A stretch of 64,000 bases of DNA from the NCBI GenBank assembly GCA_965649825.1, contig OZ287710.1, forward strand, positions 186,001-250,000. Direction: 5' to 3'. Position numbers and translations under genes: made by a program. Below, in pieces: positions 10,151 through 23,187 of the stretch. Origin of the DNA: Penicillus capitatus (taxonomy: Eukaryota; Chlorophyta). Position 1 is the first letter of the stretch. The number at the start of each line of letters is the position of its first letter. The notes under the pieces are model-generated. The model did not search any database. It worked only from the letters and a program-made list of their open reading frames with translations, and had not been told where the DNA came from.

Positions 10151-12946
10151 TCAAAGTCCGACGGGGAAGTTCCGAACTTCGGCCATGTCTGAAATGCCTT
10201 GATCTCCAATTTTCCCCGCAATCTTCAATCGCATGGCCAAGGATTTCTACAACCATGACCACGTGTCTATCCTTTCGGCGTATCTCAGGAGAGGGCACAC
10301 CTGTCCGTGTTGGGAATTGGAGATCTCTATTTTCTGCGTGATGGGACTGCCGGATGTTAAGACATTTGAACTGGCAGGAGAGAGCTTGAGGGTCATGAAC
10401 TTGGGGACAGCGACTTGGACAGAGAATTCGGTGATGGCATTGGATGTTGTATTGCGATAGGTGGCTGTGATTTCTGTCTGCGACAGATCCGGCGAAGCTT
10501 TGTGAAAGGCAAAGGTCCCCTTGATGCCATAGTTCTCATAAACAGTGATCTCGGGAAACGACGTGGTCGATGGGGCCTCAGCTGCCTACAAACAGAAAAC
10601 CGATCTCATACACTCTTAGAAAAGTGTGAGAGAAAGGACAGGTGCATCTGTGGTGAGCATATCCAACAGGTCTGTCGTTGCGGGTGGTGATGTGGTCGTT
10701 GTTGGTGCCTCATTGCCATGAGAAGGACTCATCAGATCGTCCAGGATATCCAAAGCTGCTTTTGGCTGTACTGATGCTGGATCTGTGCCCAAAATGTCGT
10801 CCAATCCCAGCAAGTCCTACATCCACACATGGGCATGCACACTCTTTAAGAGAAGATGCAGCAGATGGACCTGGACTGGAGCTGTCGTTGTCGTTCCGTT
10901 CTCGGTCGTGCCGTTCTCGACTGGCAGTGTCCCATCCATGCCCAGATTCTCAGCGTACTGTTTTTCATCCAGAGGTGGCATCTTTTCGAACAGTTGTGGA
11001 TGGAGTTGGTCATAGTTAAGGATCTTGATGTATTCACAGCATCTCTGCTGCACTTCGGCCACCACATCCGATCTGTAACGCTCTAACAGAGATCGAATGC
11101 GCTGTGTCTCGGATCGAAGCTTCGGTGCAAGTTTCATCAGCGCTGTCAGACCATACTCCCTGGCTGTCACATCATAACTCATCAACTGCAATACTTTCTC
11201 CAAGAGATCCACAACATCTTGTTCGGTGACAGCAATTGCCATTTCGTCTTCCAGCAGCTGCTGTCCAGACAACAAGTATTCTCCATACTCGCCCATACAC
11301 CAGCAACTGATGGTGATGAGACTGGCATGGCCTAACTGAACATGGTCTCTCAGAGCAACGTACAGGGCACGGACAGTGTATGGCTGCAGAGCATTGGCAT
11401 TAGTGATGAGGACAACGAAACTGCGGCCGATTTCTGGCTTCACATAACGTCCAGCCTGGATCAAAATCTTAATCATGTTATCCACGTGCCATCTCTTGTC
11501 CGGCGAGAATCTCTGAATCAGCATACAGATCTTCGATGTCAGATCAGGTTTGAATTCTGCATCGCTGATAGAGAGATACTCCAGCAGTTCTTTTGTGAGT
11601 GTCTTGATGTTGTGCTCATTGACGAGGGAGTAGACCAACTCCAATGCGATTTTGCGAATGGACACATCGGCATCTTTAACGCACTCCACGATCGTCTCTC
11701 TGTGACGCTGAACGGCTTGGGCGTCGATGGTCACCACTTTGGACAATGTATTGAGTGCCACGTAACGTATGTTGTTGTCTTTGTTTGACAGAAAACGACC
11801 GAGAATGTTGATACCGAGCACACGCAACCCACCACTGCTCTCGATGTTCATGATGGTCTGGACACATTCGTACAGAATGCTGTTTCCGGTATTGCGCAGC
11901 GATTCTGTATTCGTTGCCACCTGGGCAAGTATATCCGACATCTGATCGCTTGCTCCCGAATCTTGGCATCCTATATCACAAGAGTGAATCGATATTTGAA
12001 AAAAGAGTGACGTATGGTGCCCAATATTCTGAGGAGTCGTAGAATCTGAACTTGGAGAAACGGATCGTTGATTCCACCACAGTCGTGCTCCGGAGAGAAA
12101 CCACTCACGATAAGGCTGCGCAGAATTCTGCAGAGCTGTGGAACGTGACGTCGATACTCTGTCAACATGCTCTTGTCCAACTGACAGATCTCCGAAATAA
12201 GGGTGACTGCTGTGAGCAGCACACCATGTTGACGATCGCTGAGCAACTGAACGGAGATCTCCCGATACGATTCCACCAATTCCGGCACCTTTTTCAAAAT
12301 CCTGTATCCATCCATATCTCACATCCTCTGTCGTTTTGTCTCACAGAAGGGACCTCACAGCACAGAGAGCTGCTTTCTTTTTAATGTATGGCGAGCCATT
12401 GTTGAGCAGATTCTCCACGTCAGGGGACAAATCTCGAGCCATTTCGGCAGAGCAGATATTGCCCATGGCCACCAATGCCAATCCCACGATACTCTGATTG
12501 CCATTGCTCAGATCATTCTTCAATGAATTGGTGACCAACATCAGTACTTCCTGTCTCTCATCCAGGAGAATCATCATTCCCAGATATCCAATTCTCTGCC
12601 GCAGTCATGCCTTTTCTCAGGCCCTAACAGTGTGCCCATACTTTCTCGGCAAATGATGGCGCAGCGATGAGTTTGAGACACTCCATTTGGCCAAAATGCG
12701 TCGCGTAGCCCAGCATATGGATATACATCAGTTTGGCAACATTGCGGTGTTGATAGGTGATGTCTTGTTTGTTGAAAGCATCTCGCAGAGCAGCGCTCTC
12801 TTTTGCGATGACCTTACGCTCTTCCGCCGCTGTCTTACATTGGCGCACCAGGCGAATCAATTCCCTAAAAAACAACGAACAGACCAACAGAGGCGGCTGA
12901 GGAAGGAGGTAGAAGGTCTATCGTGGCACCTGAGTTTGATAGACAT
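10151..12946 (-). CDS. AP1G1: AP-1 complex subunit gamma (gamma-adaptin)
   Basis: Large subunit of the AP-1 clathrin adaptor, acting at the trans-Golgi network and endosomes. Spliced protein starts [20 protein letters not shown], has the trunk signatures [54 protein letters not shown] and [20 protein letters not shown], then a Thr/Ser-rich hinge with [10 protein letters not shown] and DILDDLM, and a gamma-ear domain ([26 protein letters not shown]) ending [11 protein letters not shown]. Order and C-terminus identify gamma rather than alpha or delta. I trace eight exons; intron 1 is 12865-12929 and leaves a 17-nt coding exon 1. All introns are about 41-65 nt. The next gene upstream on the plus strand begins about 80 bp away, so the promoter may be bidirectional. 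Confidence 0.93.
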
Positions 12947-13026
12947 CGGAAAATGCAGGAGCCACGAAATGAGACATTGTGCATGACGATGATGGGATAG
13001 ACGTCGTGCCGAAGACGTTCTTCGTG

Positions 13027-13453
13027 ATGCGTCCCTCTCGCAACAGCTTCGTTCCGGATGATCGATGCCTCGGAGGGTCACATCAGATCCATGCCGAAAT
13101 CTTGAATATGCAACGCCGAATTTGCGACGCCCATTCCAAAGTGAGAGATGCCGTCGCTGTCGGAAGAGTCAAAGAAGCAATGGAAACAATGATCTCATGC
13201 AGATCGACTCGGGAACTGGAGGACATTCATCCACATCACACGCGAAGAGATCCGAAAAAGTGTGAGAAATGAGTGAGAGAGAACGGGTAGCGAATCGAGT
13301 TCATGTAGAGAATACCATGGGAGATGCGCCCAGCAGAGAGATTAAGTATGAACAGGTCTGCCATGCGCCACGAAGAAAAGAGTGACATGTTGTCTCACAC
13401 AACAGGGCACGAAAACGGGAATCGACGGATCTGACGATGTGGAATCATTATAA
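13027..13453 (+). CDS. Unknown small helical protein
   Basis: Not recognised. The ATG at 13027 opens a frame with helical content (AEILNMQRRICDAHSKVRDA, VGRVKEAMETMISC). Without splicing it stops at 13272 (81 residues). With a 29-nt GT...AG segment removed at 13262-13290 and a second intron before 13415, the frame continues through VHVENTMGDAPSREIKYEQ to GSDDVESL and a TAA at 13451. A 29-nt intron would be extremely short, so the 3' model is weak. A GTCACATCA copy at 13077-13085 lies in the reading frame and could instead mark an intron start. Divergent from AP-1 gamma. Confidence 0.4.
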
Positions 13454-13482
13454 CAATCTCCACCATCTCCAACGACGCATCG

Positions 13483-13918
13483 ATGCCCAATCGACCTACA
13501 CCGAACGCAAGAAGAACGTCTACGATCCGTCGATCTACCCAACGGTCATCCACCGAAGATCTGTGCGCACGCCGTTGCTGCCATACCGCTCGTCCTCCCG
13601 TTTAACATTGCCAGATTCGCGCAGTCCATCACGTACGCATCGACGAATCGGACTCTTGACTGGATACGGGTGTTACAGGAGGGCGATCAAGGTTGGCAAA
13701 GGCATTGACAGGAAGAGAGATCCAATTTGTGTGTCTGCAGTTCCGCTGTGTTTCGTCTGTACAGAGATTCGATTCTGAAGACGATCGCTTCAGAAAAGGA
13801 TCCGACAGAGCAGAGAGTGAAACAGATATTCCACACCTATCTGCTGGAAACGCCACAGGAACACCGACAGGAGCTCTTCAAAGTCATCGATTACATTTCT
13901 TCGCAACTAGACATATGA
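13483..13918 (+). CDS. Unknown protein with LYR-like segment
   Basis: Only the last exon is convincing: a frame after the CAG at 13740 reads SAVFRLYRDSILKTIASEKD and continues through QIFHTYLLETPQEHR to SSQLDI and a TGA at 13916. The FRLYRDSIL string resembles the LYR motif of mitochondrial assembly factors, but the characteristic downstream Phe was not confirmed and upstream exons could not be assigned. An ATG at 13483 is one candidate start. Convergent with the GCP2 gene, 14 bp away. Confidence 0.25.
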
Positions 13919-13932
13919 AATGCCGATGTTCA

Positions 13933-16495
13933 TCATGCCGAACAGGGCTTCAGCATTTCGATCAAATTCAGCAATTTATCCAATTCTTCTCGCGATTGCA
14001 ATTCCTGTTCCACGTCTTTCTGCTGTGCACTGCCGCCGCATTCCACGTCCAGGTAGTCCGTCAATGTCGCCACCAGTTGCTTCAATTTGACAAGATAGTC
14101 GGAACGGCACTTGAGAATGTGCTGCTCAAAGTTATTGCTTTTCATTGCGGCTTCCATCTTTGCCGTCAGAATGCGGCGGCGTTCGGCAGACACTTCAGAT
14201 GGCTTTGTCGAATCGTGTCCACCTGTGCCGTACGGAAGCCAGCCCAATCTCTCCAGGCTTAACGTCGAGGTAATGAACTTTGCATACCTCAACGAATCGG
14301 CAATCACCTGACCCAGTTCTTTGACACACTTCACCTTTCTCAGTAGACTCTGATAGAGCACCTAACGAACAAACACCACATCTTCACCACCTGATAGCGT
14401 TAAGGAAGGTATTGGATGACCTTCTCGATGAAGCTCTGGTGGATATCGATGACGCCATCGACATCCTTTGCTCGAAACAGAGCAGCTTCCATCGCTAACC
14501 ATCTCGGTTCAACAGTGTGAACCGTCACATGACGCAGGTACTGTTGAACGGTGTGCTGCATCTGGTAGCACGTGGCCTGGGCAACTCTCAGCAAGCCATC
14601 AAATTTTCTGAACACATCGAAAACTGCATTCTCTGTAAGGAAGAGAAGGGACTGCACTTGTCTGCGATGTTTCTGGTGCACTGCAGTGCTTTCCATGCTT
14701 TGCTCAACTCATATTCCGTTCTCTTCAGTGTAAAGAGCTGCTTAAAGACCAGCTGATACATCTGCAGGAGCTTTGTCGGAATGATGAGCATCATTGGCCA
14801 TTCAATTCGGTAAAGGATCATAAAAATATCCCATCCTGTGATCTCTTCTGCCAAGTAAGACGCTCTCTGACTTCCTGCCGATTCACCACTCCGTACAGAA
14901 AACCCAATGCTCTGCCTTGAGCTGCGAATGGATGCCCTGACTGCTGCCTGAGGCTGACGGAGACAGACAGAGAGATCGACGAATGAACGGTGATCGAGTT
15001 CGACTTGAAGAGGCTCTGTGTTAATCTCTGCCGGCAGAGAGGAGGTCTTGACAGCCAACTCCAACAGAGACTGCATACGATTGACAGCGACTTGACTGGC
15101 GACCTTTTCCAGCTCTTCTTCAGCGATATCCATCAAATGGCCGATCATGTCTCCCTTGTCCATCAGGAAGAAATGTTTTAAACTTCTGAGCCATTCGATC
15201 AGTTTCATGTCTTTCATGAAGAGATCAAGAAAAGCTTGACTGGCAATTCTGTGTGCTTTCTGAATGAGACGAAGATAGGAACAGGAGACATCGAAGACCA
15301 GACGCTCGTTCAATGCAAACGGCCGTTCCACATGTCGTCCACATTCCCGTATCGCATTCAGATATTTGCCGCTCGTTAGGATGAGATTGGCGTGTTGTTT
15401 CAGGAAGCTCGGAACGCAGTGGACGGCCACGATATCATCATCCACAGAAAGGTATGTCTTTCGAATCTGATAGCGCTGCTGCCAGTAAGCAGACTGCAAA
15501 TTGGGCGTCGTCATGGTGGTCTCGATCGTTGGATCTTCTTCGATCATGAACTCGCCATACGGATCCTGAATGGCTCCATCGCACAACCACTTCTCCAGCA
15601 TTTCGAAGTAGGGGACAGATCCAGCTTCCAAGAGCTTCTGCAAGAGAGCCTGGGCGTTCTGCGATCCAGACATCTGCTGCATCTTGGCATGCAAGAGATT
15701 GAGCAGCTCTGTTCCTTGCAGCTCCTGAGCGGCTGTTTGTCGACAGATCTCGGCCAAGATGATCATGACTGCCATGGCAGGCTGAATGTAAAACCATAAG
15801 GTCTGCAGTGTGAGCTTGTTGCTGCGGAGTTGCGACTCCAGTTGTGTCACCAGCAGCATCCAATCATCCAGGATGCCTCGCATTGCAGCAGCCACGGCAT
15901 GACACACCGTTCCGTATTCAATTCCTGACCGCATCTCCACAAATCGCTGCACAACGAAGACAGCTTCGCACAGTGGCAGCATACGTTGCAGCAATGCCTG
16001 CGAGCTGCCATCCAAAATCGCATTCCATTCAAAACGCAGCTCCTGATGATGGTCTCGATGCTTTGTAAAGACAGGATGCAGAAACTGACCTCCAAATCCC
16101 ATAAAGACATACAACAGATCGTCCATCAACTCAGAGGCTTCGACAGGACGAGCAGGGGGTAACGGTGTCGGATTCTTCCATACATGCTGTCCTGTCAGAT
16201 AAGGCCGAGTGCGATTCCATTCTGGATAGGCTCCGATGGCGAAGGGCAGCTCAGGGAGTTGCGTTGAACGATCAAACAGATCACAGAGCGGTGTTGTTTC
16301 GTCTTCCTTGGCGAGTTTAAAGTCCGCAAAAGAGTGAGAAGCGGTGAGGTCATAGAATTTGATATGGACGCCGATGCCATTCTCGTCAAGGGTCGTTACC
16401 GTGGAGGCGCTGCGTTCGTTTAGCGATCCCGCGTGCTGGTTCGTTACGCCGATCGGTTTGGCTGGACAACTTCCGCGGCCTCGGAGTTTCTTCAT
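13933..16495 (-). CDS. GCP2: Gamma-tubulin complex component 2-like
   Basis: Spc97/Spc98 (GCP) family member of the microtubule-nucleating gamma-tubulin complex. Evidence: YVFMGFGGQFL, VQRFVEMRSGIEYGTVCHAV, GAIQDPYGEFMIEEDP (the GCP signature DPYGEFMI), YWQQRYQIR, LKQHANLILTSGKYLNAIREC, EWLRSLKHFFLMDKGDMIGHLMD (split here), GWDIFMILYRIEWPMML and VTVHTVEPRWLAMEAAL. The Spc97-like order and DPYGEFMIEE point to GCP2 more than GCP3. Start chosen at the first ATG (16495, MKKLRGRGS); the open frame extends upstream without an ATG. Two introns near the 3' end (about 14610-14690 and 14330-14394) are certain to exist because the frame changes, but their exact ends are not. It lies 56 bp downstream of the GSA aminotransferase stop. 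Confidence 0.88.
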
Positions 16496-16551
16496 TTCTT
16501 CAAGGAGAAGAGAAAAACGCGTGCATTTAAAAGTCGATCGCCAAAATCCGT

Positions 16552-18237
16552 TCAAATCAATTTCATGACGTCCCGCGCCGCTTTGATGGTGGCCTGAATG
16601 TCGTCATCTGTATGGGCCAGTGATGTAAATCCGGCCTCGTATTGACTGGGTGCCAAATAGATGCCGCGCTCCAGCATTCCTCGATGCCAACGGGCGAATT
16701 TCTCGGTGTCTGCCTGGGCAGAGGCATCTTGGAAACAGGTGATGGGTCCCTTGGCAAAGAAGAAACCGAACATGGCACCCACACATCCACCTGTCACATC
16801 ATGTCCTGCTGCTTTGCCGGCTTCAAGGATTCCGTCAAGAAGTGTCTGCGTCGTGCGGGTCAGTTGTTCATAAACGCCATCTCCATTCAGGATCTCTAAC
16901 GTCTTGATTCCAGCTACCATAGCTAATGGATTGCCAGATAGTGTTCCGGCCTGAAAGAGTGACCTCTCAATGAAGAGCAGTTGCTGAGAGAGTGTGTACT
17001 TGGTACATGGGACCTGCCGGAGACACAAGCTCCATGATCTCTCTTCGTCCTCCGTAGGCCCCGACGGGTAAACCTCCTCCAATCACTTTCCCCATGGTTG
17101 TGAGATCTGGAGTGACGTTGTAGTACTCCTGTGCACCTCCCTAGCATCTCACTTCTGTCTTATTCTTTTTGAAGTGCGTAGAGAAGGTGCTGGAGACCTT
17201 GGCCACTCGGAAACCTGTCATGACTTCGTCAAAGCAGAGCAACGCGCCTTCTTCTGTGCACAGTTTACGCAATCCCTGAGCCACACACTCGTAGGAATAC
17301 TCTCACACAAGCGACAGCATGTGGTGCACTTTGAGGAATTCGATGGACGGAGCAATGAATCCTGAATTCCCGACGACCGGTTCCAAGATTACACCGGCCA
17401 CCTCATCTTTATTCGCCTCGAATACAGCTCTCACAGAATCCAGATCATTAAACGTAGCGGTCAGTGTATTCTGCGTTGCTCCGGGAGGAACGCCTGGCGA
17501 ATCTGGCAGCCCCAATGTGGCAACACCCGATCCCGCCTGAACCAGAAACGAATCGGCATGTCCATGATAACACCCGACAAATTTGATGAGCTTGTTTCGT
17601 TGCGTAAAGGCACGCATCAATCTCAGAACGGAGAGACACGCCTCCGTTCCAGAATTGACCATCCGCACCATCTCCACCGAAGGAATGCGTTCGATGACCA
17701 TCTCGGCTAATGTGTTCTGTCATCCCACGGGGTCAGTACGGAAGGAGAGATGGCGATGGGACCTCGTGGATACAGGGTGCGCCAAAACTGGTCCCTTTTT
17801 CGATCTGCTCCTTCAGAGCGGCATTTACTTCGGGATGGGCATGACCCACAATGGCAGGACCCCATGTGCCCACGTAGTCAATAAAGGCATTGCCGTCGAC
17901 ATCGTACACGTGACTGCCATTCACTCGGTCGAAGACAATCGGCTCACCACCGACCGATTTGAAAGCACGGACGGGCGAATTCACGCCGCCCGGCATCAGA
18001 TCCTTCGCTCGAGAAAAGACCTGCAGGCGTGGGTGAGCGAAGGGAGAGCATTCAGCCACACCATGCCTCTTCTGATTTCTCGGTTTTGAGCGTCGTCTGC
18101 TGTGAACTGGCATGTAGACGCATTGGCCGTGACACTGCCGTGCGTCTCCTTGCCGAAAAGATATCGCTGGTCGTTTGCCGACAGCTATGGATCTTCATTT
18201 CGCACAACTTCGATACAACAGGATCCACAGTGCGCAT
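16552..18237 (-). CDS. GSA: Glutamate-1-semialdehyde 2,1-aminomutase, plastid
   Basis: PLP enzyme converting glutamate-1-semialdehyde to 5-aminolevulinate in the plastid C5 route to chlorophyll and heme. Conserved blocks across at least six exons: [88 protein letters not shown] and [19 protein letters not shown], where the Lys in GKVIGGG is the PLP-binding residue; then [11 protein letters not shown]. The N-terminus from the ATG at 18237 is basic and Ser/Thr-rich ([20 protein letters not shown]), fitting a transit peptide, but the first splice junction does not keep frame with my choice, so exon 1 is provisional. Introns of 46-60 nt; one has GTCCCA/TGGGA ends. This gene is direct evidence for a plastid. 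Confidence 0.93.
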
Positions 18238-18434
18238 TCCGATAGAGACGACGTTGATCCAGATCGCTAATGATCACCATCGAATACACAAAGATCCATT
18301 TCGTGTTGAACAGTACACAGTCGTCTATCCAATGTAATCATAATAGGAGAAATACATGGACCGCAGAATTCAACCTACAGGGATCCAAGGGGCATAACTT
18401 TAATACTGGAGTAGTTTTTTCTGTGTGACCATTT

Positions 18435-21384
18435 CTAAACAATTGGTGGTCGATTTGGAGTAGAACTTGCAGCAACAGGGATATTTGCGTCATTACTTCC
18501 GAATCCGTCGTGCAAGTATGCAACATTTCCTTCTTCCGTCTCTTCTTGTATTTCAGATGTCCCCTCAGCCATGGTCGTCTGTACAACAGCATAAACCGTT
18601 GTTGGTGTATTCGGGGGAGATCCATCTGGTGGTGTGACTGGTACTCTCTTTTGCTGACTTTCTCGGAGTCGAGCAACAATAACCGCAAAAGGATGTCGTT
18701 CTCCTGTGCTAGCATTTTCGAGAAAAGCATGCTGCATGAGCACGGTGGACATGAAAGATTTGTGCCCCAGATCGTTTTGCTGGAGTATAGGAAAGAGATT
18801 CCTATCTAATCGATTCAGACAAGCAATAGTGGTTATCAACACCCAGAAAAGGCGCATAAGGGCGAAGAAAACGCCAAGAACTAAATGAACAGCAGTGTAG
18901 ACAAGCAGAAAGAGAAGAAAACAGAGTTCGTGATAGATGTGATATTTCTGTACGAGAATGCCCTCGGCGATCACCATTTGAGCGAGTGGTCCATTCAGCA
19001 GCCATGTGATGAGGAAAGCAATGAGAAATGCCAGAAAAGGACGCAAGATGACGAACACACGATGTTCAAAAATACTGACGATGAGGGACAGCAAGAGAGA
19101 GACGAATCCACCGAAAAGGACGAGCTGAATGACAGCTGTGCTTACTAAAATGCCAAAAAAGAATACAGAAGCGCCCATGGGATAACGGACGATGAGTTTC
19201 TTCCAGTTCCTCTCCGTCACAATATCTTCAACGCGATGAATGTTTGCCTCGGTTTCATTCTGTGGCTTAATAACGAGGTCCTCTGGCAGGTCCAGATTCT
19301 CAAAGAACCCACTGCGAATCGCGAGGGAGATCCTCTTGTACTGGGCTAGGACAGAGAGCAGTGAGTACATGCCGACAACGATGCCAGCCATAAGACCGAC
19401 CCAAATCGACCATCGTAGATGACGCAGTAGCTGATCGACCACATAGATGCTTCGTCCAATTGCCTGATCGCGGAAGACATCCGTTGGTGTTTTGGTTTCG
19501 TTGAGTGACGCATTCATGCTTCGTTCCAGTCGATTGATCAACAGGAGCGTCATGCAGGAGTTATCCGAGTGAGTTTCTGATGAGCAGCGAAAGTAACGCG
19601 AATCATGGAGAAGTTCCGTTTCAGGCGTCTCCCTTTCTCCAGCTGTCGGTGGGTTCATGTCGGGGTCGGCTGTTTGATTTCCCGGTTGATCGAGTGGCTG
19701 TTGTGTACCGAATGTGGCGGTGATATCTTCGAAGATCGCTGCGTCAAAATCCGCTCCTATACTGGAAGTGTCCACAGAACATGCTGCGTTCGTCAGTTCA
19801 GTTTCATCGCGTGCATTGAAAGCTTGGCCTGCGTTTGATGAAGCCTCTGTGAATCCTGCCAGTCGGAAGACAAAATTGCCAAGCTCGCCGTTGTTTTCGA
19901 TCGTCCAGACGGCGCAGTTGCGTCGTGGTATGTACATTTCGTCGATGAATTTGGAGGTGTAGGAGGCTATACCTACTCCAAAGTACAGCAGAAGGACAAA
20001 GGCGGTGCACATGGCAGCCAGGACCCAAGAGGAATGATGGAACTTGTCGTCTTCGCGAATGCCGGCATAGAGTTCGTCCACACCAGCGCGGAACTTCTCA
20101 CCAAAGTCTCGCCAGTACTGAACAGTACCACGAAAAGACTGTGTCATTTGTTGCATGGTCCGTTCTTTCATGCCAGGGTCCTCTTCGTTTTCTGCAGCAT
20201 TCCGGCTATAATGCATATCTGTTCTCTTAGGTGGATTCCAGATACCCTGCATCACACAGAACATGGCGTCTGGCCTGAACAGAACAGAAAACGGACCCAT
20301 GTCAAATAGGATATCATTCGTTTCCAGGTCTGAAAGACACGAGATTGTTCTATGCTGTCAAATATGTCTAGGAAGGAATCAGAGATGTCTTCGGTGATCG
20401 TCTTTTGGGACGCCACGCCTTCTAGAAGATTGTCCAATAGCCAACGAAGGCCACAGACGATGGCATTTGTTCCGCTCGATGTTTTCTGCAACAGCCAAGT
20501 GAACATTGCCCGAATAGAGCTGGCAATCTGCAGATATGACAGAAAATATCACAAAGGCTTATAAAAAACAAGGCATACGCGCGATCGCATGGTTGGCTGC
20601 GACCCGGGCCCTCCGTTCGAACCTTCAGTGGGCGTCTTTTGAGCATTGGGTGCGAATTCTTTGCGAATGTTGGACCATATTCTCCGTCTCTTTTGCTTTT
20701 TCTCATTTTTTTCCTCATTTTCTATCAGTTTTTTGTAGCTGGTGTTGCATGCCTCCAGGAAAAAGAAATCCATGGCCACTGTTGATAGGAACAGGATGCT
20801 GAACAAAAGGTAATGTGAGAATCCACTCTCATACTTATCGTGCTCGTCGTCCCTGTCGTTATACTTTAGCTGTGATGTGACCATGATAATGACCACCAAG
20901 AAATTGGCGACAACGGCACTGATGAAAGAGAGTGTCAGCCACAGTCGGTGACGGTTTAGCTGCTCTTCATCAAATTTATAGACATTGATGCTTAACAGCA
21001 TGAAGCTGTATGCTCCTATAAAGAGACACAGCAAGAGAAGCACCAGTGCTCGCACAATCTGGCGTCCAGCAGCTGACAGTGAATGCAAAGCGACAGTTTG
21101 TTCCAAGAGGACCTCGTCATCTTTATCCGTCTCTAAGAATCCAACATCAAAGTAAACCGTGGCAATCTGTCGTCCGCTTCTCAGCAAGGGCACAGCACGG
21201 AGGAAGCATTACGCACCGTAAATGCCAGCGTCGTCAGCACAGTGAGTGTGTAGGCGCGCGACTCCCCATCAAGAGAAGCGAGTTTTTGCCAGCCACGTTC
21301 TCGAAGTGTCGGGGCAGTCCTAAGCTGCGAATCCGAGGGCTTGTGGTGCGAGGAAGATGTCGCTTCGCTGTCATTGGTAGGCAT
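18435..21384 (-). CDS. Large multi-pass membrane protein, possibly STRA6-like
   Basis: Four or more exons starting at ATG 21384 (MPTNDSEATSSSHHK). It has two or three hydrophobic helices in the first part (VLLLLCLFIGAYSFMLL, VVANFLVVIIMV, LLFSILFLSTVAMDFFFL), a coiled basic linker, then at least six more (WVLAAMCTAFVLLLYFGVG, VGLMAGIVVGMYSLL, FFFGILVSTAVIQLVLFGGF, LAFLIAFLITWLL and others). A region after the first block has glycosylation-type Asn sites. Near the C-terminus, CLNRLDRNLFPILQQ then a DLGHKSFMSTVLM stretch recalls STRA6/RBP-receptor-like proteins of protists; this is a tentative resemblance. The intron between about 21181 and 21136 is well supported; a junction near 20300-20345 is not resolved. 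Divergent from the kinase gene. Confidence 0.5.
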
Positions 21385-21670
21385 TGTTATGAAATACGTG
21401 TATCAGTGTCGGCGTGTGCGTTTGTGCAGCTGAAGGGAGAAATGAAATTGACGAGCATCATGTCGCCGGCACTGTAGAAAAGTGGCGCGTTACAGCAGTA
21501 TCCTGCTCAACTACTAAATCTGCTCGCCGTTAACGCGGCTGGCGTCCAACGTTCGTTCGTTGAAAGCGCTCGTGCAGTTAACGGTTTCCTGGAAGCATCA
21601 CTGGTCGCGAACTACACTTGAGGTGAAGCGGAAGCTTCGCAGCGACGGTTAGTTGAGCTCGCGCCCTGGC

Positions 21671-21678
21671 TATATAAG
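21671..21678 (+). promoter_or_regulatory. TATA box of the kinase gene
   Basis: TATATAAG lies about 114 bp upstream of the kinase ATG at 21792 in the 407-bp divergent spacer, followed by a pyrimidine-rich stretch suited to an initiation site near 21700. No similar box was found on the minus strand for the membrane protein gene. Confidence 0.5.
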
Positions 21679-21791
21679 CCCTTTCGCTGTTCTGTCGACA
21701 GGAAAAGCGAACTCCGGCATTTCAGCAGTGTAACGTGGAGTCGGCGAAGAAACGGCTATAGCGACGGACCCTTTGTAGCACTATCGACGAT

Positions 21792-23180
21792 ATGGGAATG
21801 TGCCACAGCCGATGTTTAAGCGGCACCGATGTGATGACCAGCGCCGGATTAGGTCTTCCCAAAGAGTTTACCGTCATACGGGAATTGGGCTACGGTCAGG
21901 AAGGGAAGACATATCTTGTACAAGAAAAAACGTCAAAGGGGTAAGCCCATCCATCGTACCCTAGCATCTTAACTCTTACGTTGCGGACATGGCAGAACGA
22001 TGAAATTTGCACTAAAAGCTATTCCGCGAGGCAATTTACTGCACCCAGAATTCGTTCTACGTGGACTCCGAAATCAAAGGTATGGGTCAGAGACGACAGC
22101 TGAACCATCAAGATGATGGAACATCTGTGCTGCAGCTGTCTGTGTTTTGTCCACGTGGTGAAATTTTTGGAAGTGCTGTTGACACCGTCACATCTGATCA
22201 TCAAATTTGAATACGTCGACGGCGGGAACTTGTTCCGTAAGCATCACCTCCAGTCAAAGAACACAACGCAGACATTTGTGTGTGCAGAATATGTATGCCG
22301 ACAACCCAGTGTCGGCAGACATCAATTAATGGATGAGGAACACGCACGCTTCCTCTTTATTCAGATAGTCTACGCGCTGCATCATTGTCATGAACACCGT
22401 GTTGCACATAGAGATATTAAATTCGCAAATATCCTGTGCACAAGATCGAGGAATCCAATCATCAAGGTACGCACACACACACATCTGATGAAACAGAGGC
22501 CATACGGGAGGCATGGTGCTTGGTGTCCGCAGATTTGTGACTTCGGATTATCGAAGGGATGGGTGAATCCTCAGGATGCTATTTCGTTCTCTTCAGTGGG
22601 TTCACTGATGTTTATGTCCCCTGAAGTAGTGAGCGCACGCCACGCTACTGGAAAGAGAAAGCCCTATGATTTGTGTAAATCGGATGTATGGGGACTGGGC
22701 ATCATCCTTTTCACGATGCTCTTTGGCCGCTTCCCCTTTCTGAACTCGGGCTCTGTTGAATCCCGTGTCTCACGAGCCCATTTGCTGACAGGAAGCACAT
22801 CGACATTCTCTTTCCTTCTCAGGAGAATGGAAGTGGCACACCGCTCCGATCCACTAAGATTGACGAATGAGATTAGCCAGTCCGATCTGTCACCTGCCGT
22901 CAAGAAATTGTTATTGTCGATGCTCAATATCGATGAAAAACATGTAAGAAGTTCGATGCTTTGGTCGAGAAGGCAACTCATAGACATGTGTGTTCGTTAG
23001 AGAATCGGACTCGATCAGTTGATTGAGAATCCGTGGGTCAAAATTGGCTTGAGTCGCCAGCGTGCACGTGTGATTGCCAAAGTCCGATGGCCAGAGTATC
23101 TCCCATCCCCTCTCCTCTGTCATATCCATATGTTCTCCGAACAGGGAGCCGTCAGCAAGGAGCACAACCTATACGCCTGA
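21792..23180 (+). CDS. Serine/threonine protein kinase (CAMK/SnRK-like)
   Basis: Compact kinase domain over about six exons. Seen: glycine loop ELGYGQEGKTYLV, lysine in KFALKAIPRG, HVVKFLEVLLTPSHLII, catalytic loop HRDIKFANIL, DFG in ICDFGLSKGW, a P+1 loop with MSPEVV in place of the usual APE, and KSDVWGLGIILFTMLFGRFPF. The C-terminal part ends with LIENPWVKIGLSRQRARV. HRDIK indicates Ser/Thr specificity; layout resembles SnRK2/CAMK. Intron 1 is 21941-21995, with GTAAG at the donor and CTTAC inside as inverted arms; other introns start near 22080, 22233, 22467 and 22943. The stretch before LLRRMEVAH may hide a further intron. TATA box at 21671. Confidence 0.85.
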
Positions 23181-23187
23181 TGAAATT

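Noticed and set aside
16793-16801. TGATGTGAC copy as evidence of an intron in the GSA gene
   Set aside because: It lies in an uninterrupted conserved coding stretch ([16 protein letters not shown]), so it is coding sequence.
18435-21384. Firm assignment of the membrane protein to STRA6
   Set aside because: Similarity rests on a short C-terminal string recalled from protist relatives; the rest is only generic hydrophobic helices.
21480-21660. Short inverted stretches in the kinase promoter region suggesting a tRNA
   Set aside because: No B-box-like GGTTCGANTCC or cloverleaf could be assembled. I found no tRNA anywhere in the window.
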